Shown here: piece after piece, positions 43,492 through 51,753 of the stretch
Numbering within the stretch: the stretch's first letter is position 1
Layout of the letters: the number at the start of each line of letters is the position of its first letter
Source: Streptomyces griseoflavus
GTDB taxonomy: Bacteria > Actinomycetota > Actinomycetes > Streptomycetales > Streptomycetaceae
NCBI RefSeq assembly: GCF_014649995.1
Contig: NZ_BMUC01000012.1
Location: 164,857-228,856, forward strand
DNA length: 64,000 nt
Direction of reading: 5' to 3'
Notes under the pieces: generated by a model
Databases searched by the model: none
Told to the model about the DNA's origin: nothing
Seen by the model: only the letters and a program-made list of their open reading frames with translations
Position numbers and translations under genes: made by a program

Positions 43492-44832
43492 ATGCAGCCC
43501 AACACTCTGCTCGACGCGATCCTGGACGAGGCCGGCGTCTCGCACGCCGGGCTGGCCGCCCACGTCAACCAGGCAGGACGGGCGCGCGGCCTGTCCCTGA
43601 GGTACGAGCACACCGCCGTCGCGCGGTGGCTGAAGGGGCAGCGGCCCCGTGGCCAGGTGCCCGACCTGATCTGCGAGGTGCTCGCCGCCCGGCTGCGCCG
43701 CCCGGTCACCCTCGACGACATCGGTCTCGGCGTGCCCGGCGAACCGGCCGCCCCGCACACCGGCTCGCTCCACGGGTTCGTCGAACGGGCCCCCGCGCTG
43801 TGGCGCTCCGACCAGCAGTGCCGCCCGCACCTGCGGGACGCCCCCGCCGTCACCGGCACGCCCGCCGTGATGCCCGTGTGGGAGTGGGAGAACCCGCCCG
43901 AGGACGTCGATGTCTCCCGCGGCGGCCGGCACCGGGTCACCCCCGCCGACCTCGACCTGCTGCGCGCCGCCCGCACCCACTACGAGCAGCTGTACCGCAA
44001 GGCGGGCGGGGTGGCGACCCGCGCCCGGATCGTCGGATTCCTCAACAGCGAGGCCGCCCCCTTGCTGCGCGGCGGCTGCACCGACGCCACCGGCCGGCAG
44101 CTGCACCGGGCCACCGGCGGCCTGGTCGCGATCGCCGGCATCTGCGCGTACGACTCCGACGCGCACGGACTCGCCCAGCGCTACTTCCACCAGGCGCTCC
44201 GGCTGGCGAAGGCCAGCGGGGACCAGGGGCTCGGCGCCTACGTCATCGCGCTGCTCGTCAACCAGTCGCTGTTCACGCGGGAGTACCGGCAGGCCGTCGC
44301 CTTCGCCGAGGCCGCGCTGCGCGCCGCCGGCACCCGCATCACCCCGGCCCTCGCCTCCGACCTGTACGCGATGCAGGCCAAGGCGTACGCACACCTGGGT
44401 GACGGCACGAGCGCGCTGTCCCGCATCCGGCGGGCCGAGCAGTCCGCCGAACGCATCCGGCGCGGACACGAACCCGACGAGACCGGTTACGTCCAGCCCG
44501 GCCTGGTCAACGTCCAGGTGGCGGAGGCGCTGCTGAGCCTCGGCGAGCTGGCGGCGGCCGGGGAGCACGCCGCGGCCGCCGTGGACACCCCCGCGCACGA
44601 CCGGGGCCGGGTGCACCGGCTGGCCCTGCTGAGCACCGTCGAACTGCGCCAGGGCAACGCCGACCGGGCGGTGGCCCTCGCGGTGCAGATGGCCGAACAG
44701 GCCCGGGGGATGGAGTCGCGGCGGCTGCGCGACAGGCTCCGCGCGGTGCGGGAGCACCTCGTGCGCAGCGGCTGCGCCGGCACCGCCGAGGCGGCCGAAC
44801 GCATCGACGGCGCCCTGCGCGTACCGCTGTGA
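43492..44832 (+). CDS. HTH-TPR regulator (NsdA-like)
   Basis: A 446-residue regulator. The N-terminal 70 residues resemble an atypical helix-turn-helix (LLDAILDEAGVSHAGLAAHVNQAG, YEHTAVARWLKGQRPRGQVPDLICEVLAARLRR). The remainder is a helical, TPR-like array (AQRYFHQALRLAKASGDQ, FAEAALRAAG, ALSRIRRAEQSAERIRRG, GEHAAAAVDTPAHDRGRVHRLALL). The layout resembles NsdA-type Streptomyces proteins that affect development and antibiotic output. ATG 43492 follows GGGGG. It converges on the DUF3068 gene with only one base between the stops. Confidence 0.82.
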   Translation: MQPNTLLDAILDEAGVSHAGLAAHVNQAGRARGLSLRYEHTAVARWLKGQRPRGQVPDLICEVLAARLRRPVTLDDIGLGVPGEPAAPHTGSLHGFVERAPALWRSDQQCRPHLRDAPAVTGTPAVMPVWEWENPPEDVDVSRGGRHRVTPADLDLLRAARTHYEQLYRKAGGVATRARIVGFLNSEAAPLLRGGCTDATGRQLHRATGGLVAIAGICAYDSDAHGLAQRYFHQALRLAKASGDQGLGAYVIALLVNQSLFTREYRQAVAFAEAALRAAGTRITPALASDLYAMQAKAYAHLGDGTSALSRIRRAEQSAERIRRGHEPDETGYVQPGLVNVQVAEALLSLGELAAAGEHAAAAVDTPAHDRGRVHRLALLSTVELRQGNADRAVALAVQMAEQARGMESRRLRDRLRAVREHLVRSGCAGTAEAAERIDGALRVPL

Positions 44833-44833
44833 C

Positions 44834-45883
44834 CTACCGGCGCTGCGGCGTCCGCGGCTCGGCGGACGGTTCCGCGCCGGGCCGGCGCTCGCCCTCACCG
44901 GCCCGGCGGCGGGCGCCGCGGAGTGCGAGGAGCGCCAGGACCAGGCCGAGGACGAGCAGGCCGAGCGGTGCGCCGGTGCTCAGCAGCCACAACAGGCGCG
45001 CGGTGCCGGCGGCCTCGTCGGCCTGCTTCTCCACCGACGCCTCGGCTCCCCGGACGCTGACGTCGGTCACGGGGAAGAGCGTCACCGGTCCGTGCTCGCC
45101 CGCCGTCCGGGCGAGCACCGTCTGGTGCAGCGCGCCGTCCAGGGACAGACCGGTGTCCGCGTCGACCCACGCGCGCCGCTCGGTGGTGGAGGTGTAGGTG
45201 AGCGCCACGGTCTCCGGCAGGGCCGCCAGCACGGCCGCGTCCGGGCGCCGGTCCGCGGGCAGGGCGGCGGCGAGCCCCGCCACGACCTGCCGGGGCAGCG
45301 CGGGGGGCAGCGCCTTGGTGGTGGCGGGGTCGGCGAGCGCCCCGTCGGCCTTGACGACGTACACGTACGCCTCGCGGCCGGACACGGTCTCCGTCCGGTC
45401 GTAGCGGGCGGGCACCGCCTTCCGTGTGCCGGTGTCCCAGAAGCGGTAGTCGCGCCGCTCGGGCTCCAGGGGCCAGGAGATGACCAGGCCCTCGTGCTTC
45501 CCGGCGCCGGAGCCCGCGGGGGCCGGACGTTCCGTCAGGTCGCGGCGGTCCACCGCCCAGACGTCCTCGGAGGAGTTCAGCCTGGTTCCGTCGCGCCCGC
45601 GCAGGACGACGCCGTCCGCGACGACGGCGGTCCGGCCGCTGGTGTCCCGCACCTCGACGCTCCGGTCCAGGATCACCGGCAGGTCCGCGAGGAACGCCTC
45701 GGAGAGGTCACCGGTCTCCAGCGCCGGCGGATTCAGCAGGGTGGCGCTGCCCTCGAAGCGGAACGTGGTCCTGGTGTCGTCGGGCACCTGGTGCAGTGCG
45801 GGGTAGACCGAGAACCGCGTGAGGGCCGAGGCGGCCACCAGGACCACGGCCGATCCGGTCAGAATCCAGCTGCTCTTGCGCAT
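44834..45883 (-). CDS. DUF3068 (PorA-family) membrane protein
   Basis: A 349-residue DUF3068 protein. An N-terminal membrane helix (WILTGSAVVLVAASAL) acts as anchor or uncleaved signal. A large extracellular beta-rich domain follows, with the family blocks RYDRTETVSGREAYVYVV and LTYTSTTERRAWVDADTGLSLDG. A second membrane helix (LLWLLSTGAPLGLLVLGLVLALLAL) precedes a short basic, Pro/Glu-rich tail. The family is widespread in actinobacteria, sometimes labelled porin PorA; the function is not established. ATG 45883 follows AAGGAGAGG. Two operator-like repeats flank its strong promoter, so expression is probably tightly repressed by a TetR-type protein encoded elsewhere. Confidence 0.87.
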   Translation of the reverse strand: MRKSSWILTGSAVVLVAASALTRFSVYPALHQVPDDTRTTFRFEGSATLLNPPALETGDLSEAFLADLPVILDRSVEVRDTSGRTAVVADGVVLRGRDGTRLNSSEDVWAVDRRDLTERPAPAGSGAGKHEGLVISWPLEPERRDYRFWDTGTRKAVPARYDRTETVSGREAYVYVVKADGALADPATTKALPPALPRQVVAGLAAALPADRRPDAAVLAALPETVALTYTSTTERRAWVDADTGLSLDGALHQTVLARTAGEHGPVTLFPVTDVSVRGAEASVEKQADEAAGTARLLWLLSTGAPLGLLVLGLVLALLALRGARRRAGEGERRPGAEPSAEPRTPQRR

Positions 45884-45930
45884 GGCCTCTCCTTGGTGCG
45901 GTGTCCGGCCCGCACCCGCGGGCCGCCCGC

Positions 45931-45952
45931 TGCTTAGCGAGCGCTAGGTCAA
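45931..45952 (-). promoter_or_regulatory. Operator repeat 1 (TetR-like)
   Basis: TGCTTAGCGAGCGCTAGGTC, containing the dyad TAGCG-AG-CGCTA, overlaps the -10 and start-point region of the DUF3068 promoter. The same sequence with one main change recurs at 46015-46036. Occupancy here would block transcription. Confidence 0.6.
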
Positions 45953-45979
45953 GGTAGGAGCGGCGGCTGACACCGTCAA
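45951..45979 (-). promoter_or_regulatory. Promoter of DUF3068 gene
   Basis: On the minus strand TTGACG (45979-45974) and TACCTT (45956-45951) are separated by exactly 17 nt, close to the vegetative consensus. Transcription would start near 45944, inside operator repeat 1. Confidence 0.65.
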
Positions 45980-46014
45980 CACCTGTGAAACAAGGGGAAT
46001 GACGGTCTTCCAGA

Positions 46015-46036
46015 TGCTTAGCGAGCGTTAGGTCAG
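46015..46036. promoter_or_regulatory. Operator repeat 2 (TetR-like)
   Basis: TGCTTAGCGAGCGTTAGGTC repeats the sequence at 45931 in the same orientation 84 nt away, with CGTTA for CGCTA. It lies about 70-90 nt upstream of the DUF3068 start point and about 190 nt from the NUDIX gene. It could support looping or serve the NUDIX promoter. Confidence 0.55.
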
Positions 46037-46223
46037 TGGCGCGGCGACGGGCTGGAGCCCTGCTCGTCCCTGTTCATCCGGGACACCGCAGCCCAGGGCC
46101 GTCATGGCCGCCGTGCGCCGCCGCCGCGCCCCACCGCTGCGCCGTGGGCGGCGACCGTACGCCTGCTGCGGGCGCGGTCGGTGCTGCGATATTGCCACTC
46201 ACTCGTCGGAAGGTGGCAGAACC
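46037..46223 (+). promoter_or_regulatory. Intergenic region before NUDIX gene
   Basis: No supported gene. Open frames crossing it are Arg/Ala-rich shadows. An AT-richer patch near 46185-46200 may hold the NUDIX promoter, but no hexamers are convincing; GAAGGTGG at about 46209-46216 is the ribosome site. Confidence 0.3.
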
Positions 46224-46769
46224 GTGCAATGGACGAAACGGAACGAACAGCCTGTGTACGCAAACCGCTGGTTCAGCGTCAGTCTCGCGGATGTCGAACT
46301 CCCGGACGGCCGGCACCTCGACCACTTCCTCATACGGCTGCGCCCCGTCGCCGTCGCCACGGTGGTGAACGAGAACAACGAGGTCCTGCTGCTGTGGCGG
46401 CACCGCTTCATCACCGACAGCTGGGGCTGGGAACTCGCGGCCGGCGTCGTCGAGGACGGCGAGGACATCGCCGGGGCCGCGGCGCGGGAACTGGAGGAGG
46501 AGACCGGCTGGCGGCCGGGCCCCCTGCACCATCTCATGAGCGTGGAGCCGTCCAACGGCCTCACCGACGCCCGGCACCACGTCTACTGGGCCGACGAGGG
46601 CGAGTACGTCGGACACCCGGTGGACGACTTCGAGTCGGAACGCCGCGAGTGGGTGTCCCTGAAACTCGTCCCCGACATGGTCGCCCGCGGAGAGGTCCCG
46701 GCCACCACCATGGCCGCCGCGTTACTCCTGCTCCACCACCTCAGGCTCGGCCCGGACGGCAGGCCATGA
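46224..46769 (+). CDS. NUDIX hydrolase with a TTA codon
   Basis: A 181-residue NUDIX hydrolase, cleaving a nucleoside diphosphate linked to another group. The NUDIX box is complete: GVVEDGEDIAGAAARELEEETGW, matching GX5EX7REUXEEXGU. The order (VYANRWFSVSLADVELPDGR at the start, SNGLTDARHHVYWADE after the box) resembles ADP-ribose pyrophosphatases. GTG 46224 (VQWTKRNEQP) after GAAGGTGG fits the family start. Codon 167 (46722-46724) is TTA, so full-length synthesis depends on the BldA tRNA; the TTA lies near the 3' end. It ends before a perfect bidirectional terminator. Confidence 0.9.
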   Translation: MQWTKRNEQPVYANRWFSVSLADVELPDGRHLDHFLIRLRPVAVATVVNENNEVLLLWRHRFITDSWGWELAAGVVEDGEDIAGAAARELEEETGWRPGPLHHLMSVEPSNGLTDARHHVYWADEGEYVGHPVDDFESERREWVSLKLVPDMVARGEVPATTMAAALLLLHHLRLGPDGRP

Positions 46770-46774
46770 CGCGC

Positions 46775-46807
46775 GGGGGCCCGGCACCGTCACGGTGCCG
46801 GGCCCCC
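46775..46807. terminator. Bidirectional terminator, 15-bp stem
   Basis: GGGGGCCCGGCACCG (46775-46789), loop TCA, then CGGTGCCGGGCCCCC (46793-46807). It sits between the convergent NUDIX and dehydrogenase genes and can serve both. Confidence 0.88.
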
Positions 46808-46823
46808 GGGGCGTTCCGCGGCC

Positions 46824-47684
46824 TCAGGCGTAGGAGTAGAAACCGGAGCCGCTCTTGCGGCCCAGCCGGCCCGCGTCGACCATGCGCTGGAGCAGCGGGG
46901 GAGCGGCGTACAGGGGCTCCTTGTACTCCTCGTACATCGAGTACGCGACCGACGCCACCGTGTCCAGACCGATCAGGTCGGACAGCTTCAGCGGGCCCAT
47001 CGGGTGCGCGCAGCCCATCTCCATGCCGTTGTCGATGTCCTCACGGCTGGCAATGCCCGACTCGAACATCCGGATCGCGGAGAGCAGGTACGGGATCAGC
47101 AGCGCGTTCACCACGAAACCGGAGCGGTCCTGGGCGCGGATCGCGTGCTTGCCCAGCACCTTTTCGGTGAAGACCTGGGCGCGGCTCAGCGTCCCCTCGG
47201 ACGTGGTGAGCGCCGGGATCAGCTCGACCAGCTTCTGCACCGGGGCCGGGTTGAAGAAGTGGATGCCGATGACGTGGTCCGGCCGGGAGGTGGCGACCGC
47301 CAGCTTCACCAGGGGGATGGAGGAGGTGTTGGAGGCCAGGATCGCGTCCGGCCGGGTCACGACCTGGTCCAGCACCTGGAAGATCTCGGTCTTGACCTGC
47401 TCGTTCTCGACGACGGCCTCGATCACGAGGTCACGGTCGGCGAACTCGCCGAGGTCGGTGGTGAAGCTCAGCCGGGCCTGGGTGGCCTCCAGCTCCTCCG
47501 CGGAGATCTTGCCGCGCTCGGCCGCCTTCGACAGGGAGCTGAACAGCCGGGTACGGCCGAATTCCAGGGCTTCGCCGGTGGTCTCGGCGACCTTCACGTC
47601 CAGGCCGGCACGGGCGCACACCTCGGCGATACCCGCGCCCATCTGGCCGCAGCCCACCACTCCGACGCGTTCGATGTCGGTCAC
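46824..47684 (-). CDS. 3-hydroxybutyryl-CoA dehydrogenase family protein
   Basis: A 286-residue enzyme of the 3-hydroxyacyl-CoA dehydrogenase family, oxidising (S)-3-hydroxybutyryl-CoA or related esters with NAD(P). The Rossmann motif is VGVVGCGQMGAGIAEVCARAG at the N-terminus. The catalytic His lies in GIHFFNPAPVQKLVELI, followed by a conserved Asn (GFVVNALLIPYL) and the C-terminal helical domain (GCAHPMGPLKLSDLIGLD). GTG 47684 follows AAGGGACG. The long upstream extension of the frame is Pro/Arg-rich and not part of the enzyme. It diverges from a Tat-exported protein gene. Confidence 0.93.
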   Translation of the reverse strand: MTDIERVGVVGCGQMGAGIAEVCARAGLDVKVAETTGEALEFGRTRLFSSLSKAAERGKISAEELEATQARLSFTTDLGEFADRDLVIEAVVENEQVKTEIFQVLDQVVTRPDAILASNTSSIPLVKLAVATSRPDHVIGIHFFNPAPVQKLVELIPALTTSEGTLSRAQVFTEKVLGKHAIRAQDRSGFVVNALLIPYLLSAIRMFESGIASREDIDNGMEMGCAHPMGPLKLSDLIGLDTVASVAYSMYEEYKEPLYAAPPLLQRMVDAGRLGRKSGSGFYSYA

Positions 47685-47851
47685 ATCGTCCCTTTCGCTT
47701 CTGCTTACGGCTGTGGCAGGGTGCCGGGTCCCGGGTCCTGCTCCGTTCGTGCACGTTACTCCGAAGTATCGATGATCGATCGCGGGGGTGGGGCATCCTG
47801 GGCCGCGGACCGTGCCCGACCAGCCGGTTCGACGAGCTACGAGGGAGTGCG

Positions 47852-49111
47852 ATGGGGCGGGTGTCACGCAGGGGCTTCGCGGCGCTGGCGCTGGCCGGGC
47901 TGGCGGCCGTGCCCCGGGCGTCCGCGGCCCCGGGGCAGGCACCGGACCGGACCGGCGGCCGAGGAGGAGGCGGCGGCGCGGCGGCCGGTGAGATGCGCGG
48001 CATGTGGGTGGCCACCGTCACCAACCGGGACTGGCCGTCCCGGCCGGGTCTGAGCGCCGCCCGGCAGCGCGCCGAGCTGACCGCCCTCCTCGACGCGGCC
48101 GTGCGCGCCCGGCTCAACACCGTGATCTTCCAGGTGCGGCCCACGGCCGACGCCCTGTGGCCCTCGCCCCACGAGCCCTGGTCGCAGTACCTCACCGGCG
48201 CCCAGGGCGGGGACCCCGGCTGGGACCCGCTCGGCACGGCCGTCGAGGAGGCCCACGCCCGCGGACTGGAGCTGCACGCCTGGTTCAACCCCTACCGCGT
48301 GGCCCTGCACGCCGACCCCGCCCGGCTGGCCGCCTCGCACCCGGCGCGCCGCAACCCCGGCTGGGTGGTGACGTACGGGGGCAAGCTCTACTACGACCCG
48401 GGGCTGCCCGAGGTCCGCGCCTTCGTCCGGGAGGCCATGCTGGACGCGGTGCGCCGCTATCCCGTCGACGCGGTCCACTTCGACGACTACTTCTACCCCT
48501 ACCCGGTGGCCGGCCAGACCTTCGACGACGACCGCGCCTACGACACCCACGGCGGCGCCTTCCCCGACCGTGCGGCCTGGCGGCGGGACAACGTCGACCG
48601 GCTGGTGCGGGAGACGGCCGCCGGGATCAGGGCGATCCGGCCCGGCACCCGCTTCGGCATCAGCCCGTTCGGCGTGTGGCGCAACGCGGAGACGGACGAG
48701 CGGGGCTCGCGTACCCGCGCGGGTGTGCAGACGTACGACGACCTGCACGCGGACACGCGCACCTGGGCGCGGGAGAACTGGATCGACTACGTCTGCCCGC
48801 AGCTCTACTGGAACATCGGCTTCGCCCCCGCCGACTACGCCGAGCTGCTGCGCTGGTGGTCCGGCGTCGTCGAGGGCTCCGGAACCCGCCTGTACGCGGG
48901 GGAGGCGCTGTACAAGGCGGGCGACTCCGCGCAGCCGGCGGCCTGGCAGGATCCCGCCGAGCTGTCCCGCCACCTCACGCTGGCGCGCGAGCACCCGCGG
49001 GTGGGCGGGCACGTCTTCTTCGCCGCGCGTGAGGTGACGGCCGACCGGATCGGGGCGATGGCGCGGGTCGTCGCCGACCACTACCGCAAGCCGGCGAAGC
49101 CGCCGCGCTGA
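47852..49111 (+). CDS. Tat-exported GHL10-like glycoside-hydrolase-type protein
   Basis: A 419-residue exported protein. The N-terminus VSRRGFAALALAGLAAVPRASA carries a twin-arginine motif (SRRGF), a hydrophobic core and a likely Ala-x-Ala cleavage site. The mature part is a glycosyl-hydrolase-like family 10 (GHL10/DUF187-type) barrel: EMRGMWVATVTNRDWPS, LNTVIFQVRPTADALWPS, YPVDAVHFDDYFYP, GTRFGISPFGVWRN and IDYVCPQLYW. Catalytic acids are likely among the Asp residues of HFDDYFY, but this family is poorly characterised. The linker after the signal is Gly-rich. ATG 47852 follows GGGAG. The tatA-tatC genes at the window start provide the export route. Confidence 0.9.
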   Translation: MGRVSRRGFAALALAGLAAVPRASAAPGQAPDRTGGRGGGGGAAAGEMRGMWVATVTNRDWPSRPGLSAARQRAELTALLDAAVRARLNTVIFQVRPTADALWPSPHEPWSQYLTGAQGGDPGWDPLGTAVEEAHARGLELHAWFNPYRVALHADPARLAASHPARRNPGWVVTYGGKLYYDPGLPEVRAFVREAMLDAVRRYPVDAVHFDDYFYPYPVAGQTFDDDRAYDTHGGAFPDRAAWRRDNVDRLVRETAAGIRAIRPGTRFGISPFGVWRNAETDERGSRTRAGVQTYDDLHADTRTWARENWIDYVCPQLYWNIGFAPADYAELLRWWSGVVEGSGTRLYAGEALYKAGDSAQPAAWQDPAELSRHLTLAREHPRVGGHVFFAAREVTADRIGAMARVVADHYRKPAKPPR

Positions 49112-49144
49112 TCCGCCGCGGCGGTTTCGCCCCCCGCGGCGGCT

Positions 49145-49348
49145 CTACCGCTGCCGGGTGGTCGTGGTCCGGTGCCGGATCTCGGTGTCGGGGCCGGGTG
49201 AGCACACGCCCTCGTGTCCGTCCTCGAAGCGGACGCGGTAGGGCGGGGTCCCCGCCTCGCCCATCACTTCGACGATCTCACCGACCTTGTCGTGCTGGCC
49301 GACCACCCTGCCGTGCTGGACAAGCTGGTCACCCGTGGTTGCGCGCAT
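49145..49348 (-). CDS. DUF1918 small protein
   Basis: A 67-residue protein starting MRATTGDQLVQHGRVVGQHDK, then GEIVEVMGEAGTPPYRVRFEDGHEGVCSPGPDTEI, the DUF1918 pattern: a small SH3-like barrel common in actinobacteria, with unknown function. ATG 49348 follows AGGAGG at 5 nt, a strong ribosome site. It lies 12 nt after the EamA transporter stop on the same strand and is probably co-transcribed with it. Confidence 0.88.
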   Translation of the reverse strand: MRATTGDQLVQHGRVVGQHDKVGEIVEVMGEAGTPPYRVRFEDGHEGVCSPGPDTEIRHRTTTTRQR

Positions 49349-49360
49349 CGGGGCCTCCTC

Positions 49361-50278
49361 TCAACCGCGTGCCCGCTGGGTGACGGCGATGCACACCAGC
49401 ACCGCCGCGGCCGTCAGCGGGGCGGCCACCGTCAGGTGCTCGTTCAGCAGCAGCACCGACCACACCAGTGTGAGCAGCGGCTGGGCGAGCTGCAACTGGC
49501 TGGCCTTGGGGATGCCGATGGCGGCCATGCCCCGGTACCAGACGATCAGCCCGAGGAACTGCGAACCCGCCGCCACCCACAGCAGACCGGTCACGCTGTG
49601 CGCGGTCAGCCGCACGGGCTCCGCGCCCAGCGCGAACGCGGCGGCGGGCAGGGTGAGCGGAAGGCACATCACCAGCGCCCAGCCGATCACCTGCCAGCCC
49701 GGCATCACCCGGGCCAGCCTGCCGCCCTCGGTGTATCCGGCCGCGCACACCAGCAGCGCCGCGAAGAGGTACAGGTCGGCCGTGGTCAGCGCGCCGCCGC
49801 TCTGCTGCACGGTGAACGCCAGCACGGCGGCCGCTCCGGCGAGGGCCGCCGTCCAGAAGGTGCGCGAGGGGCGGGATCCGACCCGCAGCGCGGACAGCAG
49901 GGCCGTGGTCAGCGGGAGCAGTCCGACCACGACGGCAGCGTGGGCGGTGGTCGAGGTCCCGAGCGCCAGGGTCGTGAGCAGCGGGAAGCCGACCACGACC
50001 CCGCCGCCGACCACCGCCAGCCCCGTCCAGTGCCGGCGTTCCGGCAGGGGAACGCGCAGCGCGAGCAGACAGCCGCCGGCGATCAGCGCCGCGAGCACAC
50101 TGCGCACGGCCACCAGTGACCAGGGCCCGAAGCCTTCGAGACCCCAGGCGGTGGCCGGGAAGGTGAGGGAGAAGGCGACGACGCCGAGGGCGGCCTGCAG
50201 GGTGCCGAGACCGCGGCCGTCCCGCCGGGCGGGAACTGCTATCGCCGACGAGGCGGTAGCGCTACTCTGTGCTCTCAT
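49361..50278 (-). CDS. EamA/DMT-family transporter
   Basis: A 305-residue drug/metabolite transporter with about ten membrane helices in two EamA repeats. The repeats are LQAALGVVAFSLTFPATAWGLE... and later ADLYLFAALLVCAAGYTEGGRLAR..., with the closing PLLTLVWSVLLLNEHLT typical of the family. Members export amino acids, purines or other metabolites. The ATG at 50278 overlaps the ATG of the divergent MocR regulator. A TACGCT hexamer 5 nt upstream, inside the MocR gene, suggests a leaderless transcript. The pairing implies that MocR senses PLP or an amino-acid-related ligand and controls this exporter. Confidence 0.9.
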   Translation of the reverse strand: MRAQSSATASSAIAVPARRDGRGLGTLQAALGVVAFSLTFPATAWGLEGFGPWSLVAVRSVLAALIAGGCLLALRVPLPERRHWTGLAVVGGGVVVGFPLLTTLALGTSTTAHAAVVVGLLPLTTALLSALRVGSRPSRTFWTAALAGAAAVLAFTVQQSGGALTTADLYLFAALLVCAAGYTEGGRLARVMPGWQVIGWALVMCLPLTLPAAAFALGAEPVRLTAHSVTGLLWVAAGSQFLGLIVWYRGMAAIGIPKASQLQLAQPLLTLVWSVLLLNEHLTVAAPLTAAAVLVCIAVTQRARG

Positions 50279-50289
50279 GCATGAGCGTA
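50263..50289. promoter_or_regulatory. Overlapping divergent leaderless promoters, EamA/MocR
   Basis: The palindrome ATGCAT (50277-50282) and the preceding CAT place the two start codons on top of each other (plus ATG 50277, minus ATG 50278). Forward -10 TACTCT (50263-50268) lies inside the EamA gene; reverse -10 TACGCT (50289-50284) lies inside the MocR gene. The perfect dyad GTAGCGCTAC (50257-50266) could be the MocR operator. Confidence 0.5.
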
Positions 50290-51713
50290 GCAGTGTGGGT
50301 GAACTGGCGGAACAGCTGCGGAGGGAGCTCGACCGCTACTCTCCGGGCGGAAAGCTCCCCTCCAGTCGCTCCCTGGTGGAGCGGTACCGGGTGAGCCCCG
50401 TGACCGTCTCCCGTGCGCTGGCGGTGCTCGCCGCCGAGGGCCTGGTGGTCACCCGGCCCGGCTCCGGTGCCTTCCGCGCCCAGCGCGGCGCCCCGGCCGC
50501 CCCCGCGGGCGACACGTCCTGGCAGGAGGTCGCCCTCAGTGCCGACGGCGCCGCCGACCTCGTGCCGCGCTCGGTGGACGCCTCCGGGGTGCTGGTCTCG
50601 CTGGCCGCGCCGCCGCCGGGGGTGATCGAGTTCAACGGCGGCTACCTGCACCCCTCCCTCCAGCCGGAGCGGGCCATGGCGACGGCACTCTCCCGGGCCG
50701 GACGCCGGCCGGGTGCCTGGGGGCGGCCCCCGATGGAAGGGCTGGCGGAGCTGCGGGAGTGGTTCGCGCGGAGCATCGGCGGACCGGTCACGGCGGCCGG
50801 GGTGCTGGTCACGGCGGGGGGACAGTCCGCGCTGACCACCGCCCTGCGCGCGCTCGCCCCGCCGGGCGCGCCCGTGCTCGTCGAGTCACCCACCTACCCC
50901 GGCATGCTGGCCATCGCCCGCGCGGCCGGCCTGCGCCCGGTCCCCGTCCCGGTGGACGCGGACGGCGTACGGCCCGCGCTGCTCGCCGACGCGTTCCGGG
51001 CGACCGGTGCCCGGGTCTTCGTCTGCCAGCCGCTGTTCCAGAACCCCACCGGCGCCGTGCTCGCCCCCGAGCGGCGCGGCGAGGTGCTGCGCATCGCCCG
51101 CGAGGCCGGGGCGTTCGTCGTCGAGGACGACTTCGTGCGCAGGCTGGTGCACGAGGACGCGGGCCCCCTGCCGCGGCCGCTCGCCGCCGACGATCCCGAC
51201 GGGGTGGTGGTGCACGTCTGCTCGCTCACCAAGGCCACCTCGCCCAGTTTCCGGGTGAGCGCCCTGGCCGCGCACGGGCCGGTGCTGGAGCGGCTGCGGG
51301 CGATCCAGGTCGTCGACACCTTCTTCGTGCCCCGTCCGCTCCAGGAGGCGACGCTGGAACTCGTCGGCTCGCCCGCGTGGCCGCGCCATCTGCGCGCGGT
51401 CTCCGCCGCGCTGCGGGCCCGCCGCGACGCCATGACCGCCGCGCTCCGCCTGCGGCTGCCCGAACTCGCCCTGCCGCACGTCCCGTCCGGCGGCTACCAC
51501 CTGTGGCTGCGGCTGCCCGAGGGCACCACGGAACCCGCCCTGACCACCGCCGCCCTGCGCGCGGGCGTCGCCGTCACCCCGGGCCGGCCCTACTTCGCCG
51601 CCGAACCCCCGGCCGGTCACCTCCGCCTGAGTTTCGCGGCGGTGGCCGGCGCCGGTGAGATCGCGGAAGGCGTGCGGCGCCTGCGCACCGCCTGCGACGA
51701 CCTGCCGGGATAA
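50277..51713 (+). CDS. MocR-family regulator (GntR HTH + aminotransferase domain)
   Basis: A 478-residue MocR regulator. A GntR winged helix-turn-helix (about residues 6-75: GELAEQLRRELDRYSPGGKLPSSRSLVERYRVSPVTVSRAL) is joined by a Pro/Ala linker to a fold-type I aminotransferase domain from about 115. The PLP lysine lies in HVCSLTKATSPSFRVS, and QNPTGAVLAP and the C-terminal GYHLWLRLPEG are usual. Such proteins bind PLP or PLP-amino-acid adducts and switch a divergent gene, here the EamA transporter. Start ATG 50277 has no ribosome site and overlaps the opposing start. The large upstream open frame is a shadow of the transporter. Confidence 0.93.
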   Translation: MHERSSVGELAEQLRRELDRYSPGGKLPSSRSLVERYRVSPVTVSRALAVLAAEGLVVTRPGSGAFRAQRGAPAAPAGDTSWQEVALSADGAADLVPRSVDASGVLVSLAAPPPGVIEFNGGYLHPSLQPERAMATALSRAGRRPGAWGRPPMEGLAELREWFARSIGGPVTAAGVLVTAGGQSALTTALRALAPPGAPVLVESPTYPGMLAIARAAGLRPVPVPVDADGVRPALLADAFRATGARVFVCQPLFQNPTGAVLAPERRGEVLRIAREAGAFVVEDDFVRRLVHEDAGPLPRPLAADDPDGVVVHVCSLTKATSPSFRVSALAAHGPVLERLRAIQVVDTFFVPRPLQEATLELVGSPAWPRHLRAVSAALRARRDAMTAALRLRLPELALPHVPSGGYHLWLRLPEGTTEPALTTAALRAGVAVTPGRPYFAAEPPAGHLRLSFAAVAGAGEIAEGVRRLRTACDDLPG

Positions 51714-51753
51714 GTGTTCGACGCCGCCCGCCGGGCCTGGCACCATCCCCGGC

